Shown: piece after piece, positions 16,045-24,116 of the stretch
Layout of the letters: each line of letters starts with the position of its first letter
Position numbering within the stretch: position 1 is the stretch's first letter
From: an uncultured Acidimicrobiaceae bacterium
GTDB lineage: Bacteria > Actinomycetota > Acidimicrobiia > Spongiisociales > SHLN01
Direction: 5' to 3'
DNA length: 64,000 bases
Assembly: GCA_947259275.1 (NCBI GenBank)
Contig: CAMYMH010000007.1
Location: 56,425 to 120,424 of the forward strand
Made by a program: the position numbers and the translations under genes
The notes under the pieces: generated by a model
Told to the model about the DNA's origin: nothing
Database searches by the model: none
Seen by the model: the letters and a program-made list of their open reading frames with translations, nothing else

Positions 16045-17154
16045 ATGTCCGCTCGTTTCTCAGTTCCACGCACGTGGGTGATCGTTCTCACGATGGTCGC
16101 CATGGTGGGCGGGGTTCTCACGGCTTCAAGCGCTTTTGCGTCTTCCCATGACAATGCTCTCGATTTCGATGGCGTCAATGACGTGGTGGTGACCGACCCG
16201 ATCACGAGCGGACTTGCAGCCACCGTTGAGCTATGGGTCAAGCCCGATACTGGCGCAAGGAGTCAGATCTACAACGGGGGCATAGAATATAAGGCGGCCA
16301 TGTCGATCAACGCCGATGGCAAATGGCAGGCCAGAGTGTTTACGACGTGCAACTTCGGCTGCCGTAATCTGGGGGTCGTCGTCGGCGGTCCGGCCCAGAT
16401 CGGCCAATGGACTCACCTGGCCTACGTTTATGAGCTAGGCGAAGTTGGGGAAGCCGAGCTCTTCGTCAATGGGGTCTCGGCTGGAACGACTCCTGTATTC
16501 CTTCGTCCGCAGTTTGGCGAGTCGGCGGCGGCGGCGCTGACAGCCCGCACAGACGTACCGCACACAATTGGCGGTCGTTTGAATGACAACCACTTCAATG
16601 GGCAAATCGACGAGTTCCGCATTTGGGATGTCGCCCGGACGGCCGACGAGATCAATGCGACGAGGTCGTGCGGATTGACGGGCTCAGAGATTGGGCTCGA
16701 GGCGTACTACACGTTCAATCAGGGTGTGGCCGGCGGCAGCAATACAACCGAAACCACGCTCTTCGACTCGACACCCAATGGGAATGACGCCACCCTGGTT
16801 GCGGGGCGGTTCGCCCTGAACGGCCCGAGTTCCAACTGGGTGGCATCCAGCAGCGAGGTAGCGAACAACGGTCTGTGCCCGGCTGACGATCAGATCGACA
16901 ACCTTGGTGCCGCGGTGGATGGTCTTCTCGACTCGGGCGACTTGACTGCCGATCAGGCCGAGGATCTGACGCTGAAACTCGACGCGGCGATTGAGAAGCT
17001 GAATGAGGGTAAGCCGGACAAGGCGATCAAGAAGCTCGAAGACTTCATCAGCAAAGTCAATAGATGGGTGGACAGAGACAAAGTCGAATCCGACGTCGGC
17101 GCCGATCTCATCGCGGCGGCGCAGGCGGTGATCGACAGCATCGAATCCGGGTAG
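16045..17154 (+). CDS. Secreted LamG/concanavalin-like lectin protein with FIMAH-type C-terminus
   Basis: 369 residues. A signal peptide (MSARFSVPRTWVIVLTMV... ending SSAFAS) is followed by a LamG-like jelly-roll domain: LDFDGVNDVVV, ATVELWVKPD, IGQWTHLAYVYE, ELFVNG, IGGRLNDNHFNGQIDEFRIWDVARTADEI. The last about 80 residues (LGAAVDGLLDSGDLTADQAEDL ... KAIKKLEDFISKVNRWV) match the helical FIMAH pattern found at the C-termini of actinobacterial and Bacillus surface proteins. The start follows AGGAGG by 7 nt. It probably binds glycans or proteins outside the cell. A second inverted repeat lies about 150 bp upstream. Confidence 0.8.
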   Translation: MSARFSVPRTWVIVLTMVAMVGGVLTASSAFASSHDNALDFDGVNDVVVTDPITSGLAATVELWVKPDTGARSQIYNGGIEYKAAMSINADGKWQARVFTTCNFGCRNLGVVVGGPAQIGQWTHLAYVYELGEVGEAELFVNGVSAGTTPVFLRPQFGESAAAALTARTDVPHTIGGRLNDNHFNGQIDEFRIWDVARTADEINATRSCGLTGSEIGLEAYYTFNQGVAGGSNTTETTLFDSTPNGNDATLVAGRFALNGPSSNWVASSSEVANNGLCPADDQIDNLGAAVDGLLDSGDLTADQAEDLTLKLDAAIEKLNEGKPDKAIKKLEDFISKVNRWVDRDKVESDVGADLIAAAQAVIDSIESG

Positions 17155-17189
17155 GCGCCCCTCGGCTAGCACGCCGCGCTCGAATAGAA

Positions 17190-17215
17190 GGGACTCCCGC
17201 TTCGGCGGGAGTCCC
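17190..17215 (+). terminator. Terminator hairpin after the LamG-protein gene
   Basis: GGGACTCCCGC and GCGGGAGTCCC, an 11-bp perfect stem closed by a TTCG tetraloop, 36 bp after the stop codon. The tail is not U-rich. Confidence 0.65.
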
Positions 17216-17250
17216 GTCGTTGTGCGGAGTGGGCTAAGGGGAGCCGCAAG

Positions 17251-17276
17251 AACAAAAACCCCTCCGCCAGGGGGGT
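17251..17276 (-). terminator. Possible minus-strand terminator
   Basis: On the minus strand ACCCCCC-TGGC-GGAGGGG is followed by TTTTTGTT, a good intrinsic terminator. It would stop antisense transcription coming from the HNH gene region. Confidence 0.45.
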
Positions 17277-17443
17277 CTTCGCCAAGGACTCGACGTCGCT
17301 CAGCAAGCGTGCTGTGAGAGAACCAGTCGATCTCACAGAAATCGGTGGTCAAGGTCGTTTAGTGATCGAAATCCCAAGGATTGTTTTCGCGCTCTGACGC
17401 TGGAGGGTGGTTTCATGTCACACCCAACGGATACGTTGTCGGT

Positions 17444-18679
17444 ATGGCTAACAGAGACCAGGAACCGACTAGCAACCAGGCTGATGCAGCATGGGATGAT
17501 GAGGCGGCAACCCTGCTCAGCCGGGGTGTGAAGGCCTTGAGTGCCGAGGATCGGCGAGGCTGGTCACAGGGAGTGTTGTCCGATCGGCTGCGTGAAGTAG
17601 CCGCTTTGAAGGAGCGCTTGGAGGCCGAGTATGTGCGATTGGTGGCCGATTGGGACCAAACCCAGGCGTGGGCGGTTGATGGTGCGTTGAGTGCCCCCGC
17701 CTGGCTGGCCCATCACACCCCGATTGGTCGACACCGCGCCAGTCGGACGGTTGGTACCGCCCGTTTGGTGCGACAACGCCACGCGGTGGAAGAAGCTCTG
17801 GCCAGCGAAACCGTGTCGGTCACACAGGTTGAGTCCTTGGCCCGAGCCAGCGGAAATGGTCGGTCAGAATTGCTGTCCGACCATGAGCAAGCTCTCCTCG
17901 ATGCCGCCTCCACCATGGGCGAAGATGACTTCTCTGGCCTGGTGAAACGCTGGACCAGCATGGCTGATGATCAGCTCGGACGCGCCAATGCTCGGCACAT
18001 CTTTGACAACCGGTACTTGCACCTCTCCCCCACCTTCGGAGGTGCCGTGGCGGTGGACGGCTTGTTGGATCCAGAAGGAGGAGCCCGCCTCCAAGCTGCC
18101 CTAGAGGCTCGCATTACCCCGGATCCGGATGATGACCCCCAACCCCGATCGGCAGCACAGCTACGCGCCGACGCGCTAATCGAACTCGTGGACGAGTCAG
18201 AGCGTGGGTCCGTAACCGAGAATCGGTCCCGGGTGCGCTCCAATGTGAACGTGATCGTTGATCTCCCCACCCTCCAGGGCCAACGATGGACCCTCCGATC
18301 CCGTTCAGATCTGGTTGGCATTGGCCCGGTGGCGGTCGAGACGGTCAAGCGACTGCTGTGCGACTCGTTGCTGAGTCGGGTCATAACCAATGGCCCGTCT
18401 CAGGTGCTGGACGTGGGTCGTGCCACCAGGTTTGTGTCAGAACCCCAACGCCGGGGACTCATCGTGCGAGATGGTGGGTGTGTCTTCCCGTCGTGCAATC
18501 GCGATCATCGCTGGTGCGACGCCCACCACCTCACCCCTTACTCCCACGTGGGCAAAACCGATCTAAAAGACCTGGTTCTGTTGTGCCCCCGCCATCACAC
18601 CATGGTCCACGAAGGGGGATGGATCCTCAGAAGGGACCCCCAAACCGGACAAATAACTGCAGAACGAGCGCCCCCATGA
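17444..18679 (+). CDS. DUF222 / HNH endonuclease domain protein (13E12-type)
   Basis: 411 residues. A long DUF222 helical region (about 30-300; ALKERLEAEYVRLVADWD, ADALIELVDES) precedes an HNH nuclease domain with zinc-binding Cys: CVFPSCNRDHRWCDAHHLTPYS ... LVLLCPRHHTMVHEGGW. Members are abundant, repeated and often mobile-looking in actinobacteria; the function is poorly known. ATG at 17444 is the first start near the conserved region; an upstream in-frame start at 17381 adds 21 residues. Downstream lies a repeat-rich stretch. Confidence 0.85.
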   Translation: MANRDQEPTSNQADAAWDDEAATLLSRGVKALSAEDRRGWSQGVLSDRLREVAALKERLEAEYVRLVADWDQTQAWAVDGALSAPAWLAHHTPIGRHRASRTVGTARLVRQRHAVEEALASETVSVTQVESLARASGNGRSELLSDHEQALLDAASTMGEDDFSGLVKRWTSMADDQLGRANARHIFDNRYLHLSPTFGGAVAVDGLLDPEGGARLQAALEARITPDPDDDPQPRSAAQLRADALIELVDESERGSVTENRSRVRSNVNVIVDLPTLQGQRWTLRSRSDLVGIGPVAVETVKRLLCDSLLSRVITNGPSQVLDVGRATRFVSEPQRRGLIVRDGGCVFPSCNRDHRWCDAHHLTPYSHVGKTDLKDLVLLCPRHHTMVHEGGWILRRDPQTGQITAERAPP

Positions 18680-18695
18680 CGGGTCGTTTCTTGGC

Positions 18696-18735
18696 GGCAG
18701 CTGCGCAACTGCCAAGCTGGGCATAGCCTGGCCCT
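18696..18735. repeat. Double-hairpin REP-like element, degenerate copy 2
   Basis: GGCAG ... CTGCC imperfect hairpin, then AAGC and TGGGC-AT-AGCCTGGC, matching the two-hairpin order of 2617-2655. Confidence 0.45.
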
Positions 18736-18776
18736 TCTCCGCCCTGGCCGCCAAGGTGCCACGGCAAGGCGGAGAA
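18735..18776. repeat. Structured repeat family, copy A
   Basis: Perfect 9-bp stem TTCTCCGCC/GGCGGAGAA with a 24-nt loop containing AAGGTGCCAC, followed by ATCGAAAA. Copies B and C share loop and tail while the stem sequence differs. Confidence 0.6.
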
Positions 18777-18849
18777 ATCGAAAAGAGATGGGTGGTTTCC
18801 CTGGGCCTGGCGCCGGCCGACACCGGGCAACGCCTGCGGCGTTGGCTAA

Positions 18850-18868
18850 GGAGTTGCTACGCAACTCC
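18850..18868. repeat. Hairpin of the AGTTGC family
   Basis: GGAGTTGC, TAC, GCAACTCC: perfect 8-bp stem. Confidence 0.5.
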
Positions 18869-18916
18869 AGGCCAGTGCACTCGGTACCAACAATCGGCTC
18901 CCCCCCTGGCAGCGAA

Positions 18917-18953
18917 GCAGTTGCTACGCAACTGCCAATCCCGCGAAGCCGGC
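18917..18953. repeat. Double-hairpin REP-like element, copy 4
   Basis: GCAGTTGC, TAC, GCAACTGC, then CAAT and CCCGC-GAA-GCCGG, a weaker second hairpin. Confidence 0.45.
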
Positions 18954-18954
18954 C

Positions 18955-18998
18955 TTTCTCCGCACCTCACGCGAACGTGCCACAACACGGCGGAGGAA
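18955..18998. repeat. Structured repeat family, copy B
   Basis: TTTCTCCGC pairs with GCGGAGGAA (one G-U pair) around a 26-nt loop with GAACGTGCCAC, then TCGAAG. Same layout as copies A and C. Confidence 0.6.
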
Positions 18999-19139
18999 TC
19001 GAAGAACCCCCCTACCCCAGCGGCTGCGCCGCTGCGGTACCTTCCCCCGGACCAGCCGGGGGGACTGACGTTCGTGTGGTTTCCCTGGGCCCGGCGCCGG
19101 CGGCGCCGGCCGTAGATCGCACCGAAATCCGGCGGCAGA

Positions 19140-19183
19140 TTTGGCCGCCTTCGATGCAAAGGTGCTGGGAACGGGCGGCCAAA
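19140..19183. repeat. Structured repeat family, copy C
   Basis: Perfect 10-bp stem TTTGGCCGCC/GGCGGCCAAA around a 24-nt loop with AAAGGTGCTGG, followed by TCGAAAATG. It ends 16 bp from the 3' end of rnpB. Confidence 0.6.
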
Positions 19184-19198
19184 TCGAAAATGTGAACT

Positions 19199-19557
19199 GT
19201 GAGTCCGCCTGTAAGCCGGATTCTGTGCGGGCATGCCCGCGACGACCATCTATCTGGGGCCGCTGTTGCCAGTGACCTCATGCGGTCTACCTGGAGCGAA
19301 ACGGGCGGGACACCCTGCTCCTGCTTGACCTTGCTCCGAGTGGGGTTTGCCGAGCCACCGCAGTCTCCTGCGGTGCTGGTGGTCTCTTACACCACCGTTT
19401 CACCCTTACCGGCCGCCCGAGGGCAGCTGAGGCGGTCTGTTCTCTGTGGCACTTTCCGTCGGGTTGCCCCGCCTGGGAGTTACCCAGCACTCTTCCCTGT
19501 GGAGTCCGGACTTTCCTCGAGAGCCCGAAAGCTCGCGCGGCCGTCCGGCGGACTCAC
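19199..19557 (-). ncRNA. rnpB: RNase P RNA, type A
   Basis: About 359 nt. The catalytic RNA of RNase P, which trims tRNA 5' ends. Visible landmarks are the closing P1 helix GTGAGTCCGCC/GGCGGACTCAC at the two ends, the universal GAGGAAAGTCCGGACTCC near the 5' end, GGTAAGGGTGAAACGGTGG in the middle, GCCCCAGATAGATG, and the 3' ACAGAATCCGGCTTAC. P1 pairing sets both boundaries. Confidence 0.96.
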
Positions 19558-19601
19558 CTGTCAAGGGTACCCAACGTCGTGGAGTTGGGAACTGTTCCGG
19601 A

Positions 19602-19652
<51 letters not shown>

Positions 19653-19655
<3 letters not shown>

Positions 19656-20003
19656 CTCGGCTTCGGCGGCCACTGCCAGGATTCCGCCCATGGTGCCGAT
19701 GGCGAGGGCGATGGCGGCGCCGATGATGAGGATGATGAGGTTGGCGCCGTTGGTGAGCGCGATGACCGAGGCAACCAGGTACAGGAGCAGGGCCGACTGG
19801 GAGCCGTTGAGTGCTTCGGAGTCGGGACTGAAGCGGCCGGCCACAAAACCGGCCCCCAGCTCGATGACAAATGAAAGCAGGACCAGTAGCACCTGCCGGC
19901 CGGATCCGTCCGGCAGGAATCCGCTGATGACGAGGCCGAGAATCGAACCGAGGACGAAGCCGGCTACGACACCGGCCAGGACCGGGCCCCAGTAGACCCG
20001 CAT
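19653..20003 (-). CDS. Small membrane protein, TIGR04086-like
   Basis: 116 residues with about four membrane helices (LAGVVAGFVLGSILGLVISG, VLLVLLSFVIELGAGFVAGRF, SALLLYLVASVIALTNGANL, IGAAIALAIGTMGGILAVAA). The pattern resembles small TIGR04086-type membrane proteins, whose role is unknown. ATG at 20003 is chosen because the longer reading frame upstream overlaps the next gene and lacks hydrophobic sequence. It follows the gamma-glutamylcyclotransferase-like gene on the same strand, with an inverted repeat between them. Confidence 0.65.
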
Positions 20004-20020
20004 CTTCAGGTGGCCTGAAG
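20004..20020. promoter_or_regulatory. Inverted repeat immediately before a start codon
   Basis: CTTCAGG, TGG, CCTGAAG, directly abutting the ATG at 20003. It could hide the start region in an mRNA hairpin. Confidence 0.35.
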
Positions 20021-20022
20021 AA

Positions 20023-20463
20023 TCAGCCGGATACGTACTCTTCGAGGCCGGCGATCCAGCCGGCCGGGAGCTGCCAGTGCTTGCTTCCAGCCACAACGAT
20101 GGCCATGTACTCGGAGCTCGGCTTGTGCTGCTGGTTGCCGTTCTCCTGGTGCACGTGGGTGGCAACTGTGTGACGCTTGCCGGAGCGATCCATCGCCGAG
20201 AGCGTGACCCGCACCCGGCCCTCTTCCTTCTCGCAGATGTCGAGGGCGCTCAACTGCTCGCCGGGCACATCGAAGATCGCTCCCCACACCGTGTTGCCGG
20301 GCTCGGCCTTCACCGACGGGAGCCCGCCCTTCCAGGTGCCGTTCCGGTATGGGAAGATCAGCTGGGTCTCCGGCAGATGAGCCACAAATTGAAACTCGGC
20401 TTCCGGGGCGAATTCCCGTATCCGACTCGGATCGATGAGGGTCGTGTAAGCGAAGTACAACAT
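20023..20463 (-). CDS. Gamma-glutamylcyclotransferase-like protein
   Basis: 146 residues. The N-terminal MLYFAYTTLID corresponds to the YFAYGSN substrate loop of the GGCT/AIG2 fold. TVWGAIFDVPGEQLSALDICEK-EEG matches the region holding the catalytic Glu. YMAIVVAGSKHWQLPAGWIAGL is the usual C-terminal part. Such enzymes form 5-oxoproline from gamma-glutamyl amines or peptides; the substrate here is unknown. The Gly-Ser of the loop is changed to Thr-Thr. Confidence 0.75.
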   Translation of the reverse strand: MLYFAYTTLIDPSRIREFAPEAEFQFVAHLPETQLIFPYRNGTWKGGLPSVKAEPGNTVWGAIFDVPGEQLSALDICEKEEGRVRVTLSAMDRSGKRHTVATHVHQENGNQQHKPSSEYMAIVVAGSKHWQLPAGWIAGLEEYVSG

Positions 20464-20721
20464 CCAGTAAGTCTCCGAAGCGCGAAATCGGTTCGAATTG
20501 TAACTGATGATGCGGTGGGCGCTAATCGGAATGGGAACTGCGGCGCCCCTCCACCTGTTCGGGTTACCACAACCGAGAGAGGAGGTCGTCGGGTGGAGCC
20601 AAAACGTGACGGATCTCGCGCACCGACGCCGGGGTGGCGACTCAACTCGTCGGGTCTCTTGCGGTGAGACTGACAGTGTTCGGCCTCGGACTTTTTGGAG
20701 TCAGGGCCGTGCACTGACGGG
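20464..20721. other. Divergent intergenic region
   Basis: About 260 bp between the cyclotransferase-like gene and the methyltransferase. AT-rich patches occur at about 20490-20515, but I see no gene or clear operator. Confidence 0.4.
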
Positions 20722-20727
20722 TAGTCT
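20722..20727 (+). promoter_or_regulatory. Leaderless-type -10 box of the cfa-like gene
   Basis: TAGTCT, 7 nt before ATG at 20735. Confidence 0.45.
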
Positions 20728-20734
20728 CACCTCG

Positions 20735-21988
20735 ATGGAAGACGAGGTAGTACTCCGGCTCAATCGGGACATTTACGAGACCCTCACGACGCTGACCGAC
20801 GCGCCGCCCCCGGCCGTGCGCACCTGGACCGGCGAGACATGGGGGCCGGATGACGCGGCTGCCACCCTCGTTCTCACCCACGAGTCGGCGCTCCGGGTCA
20901 CGCTCATGCCGCCAAGCGACCTGGTGGCGGCCGAAGCGTACGTCTTTGGCGACATCGAAATCGAGGGAGACATCTTCGCCCTCCTCGCCTTCGGAGCGGG
21001 CCTCGACGAGGCTCGCCGGCACCCGGTCAAGGCGCTCCGGCTGATGCGCCGCCTCCGCAAACTGCCGGAGGCACCGGGTCATGAGGACAAGCGGCCGGCC
21101 CGCGGCGGACGCCTTCATTCAAAATCACGCGACCAGGAAGCGGTTCGCCACCACTACGACGCCGGGAACGACTTCTTCGCCTCCTTCCTCGACCCCGGCA
21201 TGGTCTACTCGTGTGCCTACTTCCTCGACTCGACTGACACACTGGAGGAAGCCCAGTTCCGCAAGCTCGACCTGGTGTGCCGCAAGCTGCAGCTGGCTCC
21301 GGGACAGAAGCTGCTGGATGTCGGGTGCGGGTGGGGAGCGCTCGTCATCCACGCCGCCCTCCACTACGACGTCGAAGTGGTCGGTGTCACCCTCAGCCCG
21401 GAACAGGCTGAGGAAGCGCGGCGCCGGGTGAAGGAGGCCGGCGTCGACGATCGGGTCTCAATCCACGTCGAGGATTACCGGGACATTGAGGGCGAGTTCG
21501 ACGCAATCGCGTCCATCGGCATGTTCGAGCACGTGGGAGCCAGAGAGCTGGGCACGTACTTCACGCGGTTATTCGAGCTGCTGGGGCCGCGCGGCATCTT
21601 GCTCAACCACGGAATCACCACCCGGCAGCGCAAGAGCAAGGGCAAGCCGACCTTCGTGAGCACCTACGTCTTTCCCGACGGCGAGCTCCACCCCATCGAG
21701 ATGTCGCTGTCGACCGCCGAGGCGGCCGGGTTTCAGGTGCGGGACCTGGAGTCGCTCCGCCCCAGCTACGCCATCACTCTGCGTCATTGGTTAGAGAACC
21801 TGGAAGAGAACCCACTCGTCAACTCGCCCGAAAATCAAGTTCGCCACCGGCTGTTCCGGCTCTACCTGGCGGGCGCGGCGCTTGCCTTCGAGTCGGGCGG
21901 CAACGACGTCTATCAGATGGTCGCCGTCAAACCCGACCGCCCCTGGACCCTCGGCCGCAGCTTCATGGTCTCTTCCGACGACGGCTGA
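20735..21988 (+). CDS. Cyclopropane-fatty-acyl-phospholipid synthase-like methyltransferase
   Basis: 417 residues. An N-terminal helical domain is followed by a CFA-synthase catalytic domain: HHYDAGNDFFASFLDPGMVYSCAYF, SAM-binding LLDVGCGWGALVIHAA, VGVTLSPEQ, and ASIGMFEHVGARELGTYF. These enzymes transfer a methylene or methyl group from S-adenosylmethionine to unsaturated phospholipid acyl chains at the membrane surface. ATG at 20735 is supported by TAGTCT 7 nt upstream; longer starts would run into non-homologous sequence. Cyclopropanation versus mid-chain methylation cannot be told. Confidence 0.88.
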   Translation: MEDEVVLRLNRDIYETLTTLTDAPPPAVRTWTGETWGPDDAAATLVLTHESALRVTLMPPSDLVAAEAYVFGDIEIEGDIFALLAFGAGLDEARRHPVKALRLMRRLRKLPEAPGHEDKRPARGGRLHSKSRDQEAVRHHYDAGNDFFASFLDPGMVYSCAYFLDSTDTLEEAQFRKLDLVCRKLQLAPGQKLLDVGCGWGALVIHAALHYDVEVVGVTLSPEQAEEARRRVKEAGVDDRVSIHVEDYRDIEGEFDAIASIGMFEHVGARELGTYFTRLFELLGPRGILLNHGITTRQRKSKGKPTFVSTYVFPDGELHPIEMSLSTAEAAGFQVRDLESLRPSYAITLRHWLENLEENPLVNSPENQVRHRLFRLYLAGAALAFESGGNDVYQMVAVKPDRPWTLGRSFMVSSDDG

Positions 21989-22002
21989 GCTTCGCTCGGC
22001 TT

Positions 22003-22023
22003 GGCAGTTGCTTCGCAACTGCC
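22003..22023. repeat. AGTTGC-family hairpin after the cfa-like gene
   Basis: GGCAGTTGC, TTC, GCAACTGCC: perfect 9-bp stem. Read on the minus strand it is followed by AAGCC and a GAGC-GAA-GCTC hairpin, the same two-hairpin order as at 2617. It may also serve as a terminator. Confidence 0.6.
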
Positions 22024-22119
22024 GGAGTCGATCAGCGCCGTGGGCTTGGCATCCTTACCCGGTGCCCGTCACCCGTTGCTCGACAGATGGTCGTGCGTAG
22101 GTGTCGCTTGCTGGACGGT

Positions 22120-24111
22120 TCAGGGGTCGGTGTGCGGTTCGCCCCCGGCCGCAGGCTCGATCACCGCCAGCACCCGGCCGGCCTCGACCTGCTCTCCGAC
22201 CGCGGCCGCCAGCTCGACCACGGTCCCCGCCACCGGCGCCTGCACGTTGTGCTCCATCTTCATGGCCTCGAGGACCACCAGCAGGTCGCCGGCTTCAACC
22301 GTGTCTCCCGCAGAGACGTCCACTCGCCGCACTACGCCGGGCATCGGAGCCATCAGCGAGCCGGCGGCCGCAGCCGCTTCGGTCTGCGGGAACCGGTCGA
22401 CTTCTTCGAAGTCGGTTGAGCCGAGGGCGCTGTCGACATAGTGGCGGCCCCAGGCCCGGCTCACCTGGTACTGGCGATGCACCCCATCGACGGTCATCTC
22501 AACCCGGTCGGGCCGAGCATCCACCCGGCTCACCGCCACCGGCTGGCCATCCACCCGGACGAGCAACCCCTCACGGGTGAAGCGGTATCCGACCTCGATG
22601 ACCGACCCGCCCCGCCGGTAGGAGACCTCCTGGTCCTGGGACGGGTTGTTGCGCCATCCGGTTGGTGCCGCCGCCAGGACCTCGGCGTCATCGCGGCGAG
22701 CCGCCTGGTCGGCGAGGGCGGCCGCCAAGGCGTGAGTTCCGGCTGCGGCCTCGTCGGTGAGGGGAGCACCCAGCTCGGCCGGTGAGTGTCGCTGTAGAAA
22801 ATGGGTGTCGATCTCGCCGGCCAGGAACTCCGGGTGACGCAAGATGCGCACCAGCAGCGACCGGTTGGTCTGGACGCCGTGGATGATCGCCCCGCTGAGA
22901 GCCTCGGCCAGGCGACGGGCCGCTTCGGCCCGGGTGCGGCCGCGGGCAATTACCTTGGCGAGCATCGGGTCGTAGTGGATGCCAACTCTGGCCCCGTCGT
23001 ACACCCCGGCGTCGACCCTCACCCCCTGGCGCGGTATCTGGAACTGATGGAGCGTCCCGGTGGCGGGCAAGAACTCGTTGACCGGGTCCTCGGCGTAGAG
23101 CCGGGCCTCGATGGCGTGGCCGCGACTGGGTGGGATGTCTTCCTGCTTGGGCAAAGGATCGCCGCGGGCGATATCGATTTGCATCTGGACGAGATCGAGC
23201 CCGGTAACGGCTTCGGTGACGGGGTGCTCCACCTGGAGGCGAGTATTCATCTCGAGGAAATAGAAGCTGCCGTCCGGGGCGACGAGAAACTCGACGGTTC
23301 CCGCCCCTTCGTACCCGACCGCCTGTCCGGCGGTGACGGCCGCCGCCAGGATCTCCCCACGCGCTTCGGCGCTCAATCCCGGGCTGGGCGACTCCTCGAT
23401 GATCTTCTGATAGCGGCGCTGGATGGAGCACTCGCGCTCGTGGACGTGCACCACTTGCCCGTGACCGTCTCCGAGGATCTGGACCTCGACATGGCGCGGT
23501 GAGGCCACATACGCCTCCAGGTAGACGGTGTCGTCACCGAACGAGGACTCCGCTTCCCGGCGGGCCGCCCCGATGGCTTCGGCGAGGGAGCCGGTGCTCT
23601 CGACCAGCCGCATGCCCTTGCCGCCGCCGCCCGCCGAGGCCTTTACCAGCACCGGCAGGCCGAGCCGCTCGGCGGCGGCCGCCATCTCTCCGTCAGACAG
23701 GCCACCAATCTCGGCACTCGGAACCACCGGCACTCCCGCCCCGGTCATGATTCGCTTGGATTCGACCTTTGAGCCCATCGCCGCCATGGTGGCGGCCGAA
23801 GGTCCGATGAAAACCAGGCCGGCCTCCCGGCTGGCGTCGGCGAATTCCGGGCTTTCGGCCAGGAACCCGTACCCGGGGTGGACCGCGTCCGCCCCGGTCC
23901 GCCGGGCCGCTTGGAGCAGGGCGTCGATGCGCAGATAAGACTCGGCTGCGGTCTCGCCCCCGAGCGGCACCGCCTCGCCGGCCTCGAACACGAACCGGGC
24001 ATGACGGTCGATGTCGGAGAAGACCGCCACCGTCTCGATGCCGAGGCGGCGGCAGGTGGACATGATCCTGCGGGCGATCTCGCCCCGATTGGCTATGAGG
24101 ATCTTGTTCAT
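22120..24111 (-). CDS. Acyl-CoA carboxylase alpha subunit (biotin carboxylase plus biotin carrier)
   Basis: 663 residues, typical of methylcrotonyl-, geranyl- or propionyl-CoA carboxylase alpha chains. Biotin carboxylase N-terminus KILIANRGEIARRI, ATP-grasp segment KASAGGGGKGMRLV, EMNTRLQVEHPVTE, then a linker/BT domain. The C-terminal biotinyl domain has LEAMKMEHNVQAPVAGTV (Lys of MKM carries biotin). It forms carboxybiotin for the beta subunit encoded 5 bp upstream. Substrate specificity lies in the beta subunit. Confidence 0.92.
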   Translation of the reverse strand: MNKILIANRGEIARRIMSTCRRLGIETVAVFSDIDRHARFVFEAGEAVPLGGETAAESYLRIDALLQAARRTGADAVHPGYGFLAESPEFADASREAGLVFIGPSAATMAAMGSKVESKRIMTGAGVPVVPSAEIGGLSDGEMAAAAERLGLPVLVKASAGGGGKGMRLVESTGSLAEAIGAARREAESSFGDDTVYLEAYVASPRHVEVQILGDGHGQVVHVHERECSIQRRYQKIIEESPSPGLSAEARGEILAAAVTAGQAVGYEGAGTVEFLVAPDGSFYFLEMNTRLQVEHPVTEAVTGLDLVQMQIDIARGDPLPKQEDIPPSRGHAIEARLYAEDPVNEFLPATGTLHQFQIPRQGVRVDAGVYDGARVGIHYDPMLAKVIARGRTRAEAARRLAEALSGAIIHGVQTNRSLLVRILRHPEFLAGEIDTHFLQRHSPAELGAPLTDEAAAGTHALAAALADQAARRDDAEVLAAAPTGWRNNPSQDQEVSYRRGGSVIEVGYRFTREGLLVRVDGQPVAVSRVDARPDRVEMTVDGVHRQYQVSRAWGRHYVDSALGSTDFEEVDRFPQTEAAAAAGSLMAPMPGVVRRVDVSAGDTVEAGDLLVVLEAMKMEHNVQAPVAGTVVELAAAVGEQVEAGRVLAVIEPAAGGEPHTDP

Positions 24112-24116
24112 GGCCG

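Larger units (their letters stand above)
18680..19198. other. Repeat-rich, non-coding region between HNH gene and rnpB
   Basis: No convincing gene. It holds three related stem-loops (18735-18776, 18955-18998, 19140-19183), double-hairpin REP-like copies (18696-18713, 18850-18868, 18917-18935) and two copies of GGTTTCCCTGGGCC followed by GGCGCCGG (about 18793 and 19078). The density of inverted repeats suggests a hotspot for small non-autonomous elements. Confidence 0.7.

Noticed and set aside
18735..19183. Integron attC sites
   Set aside because: Stem-loops lack paired R/L core sites with GTTRRRY, and there is no integrase gene.
20735..21988. Mycolic-acid cyclopropane synthase
   Set aside because: The sequence is a general CFA-type enzyme with an extra N-terminal domain; no mycolate-specific feature can be claimed.
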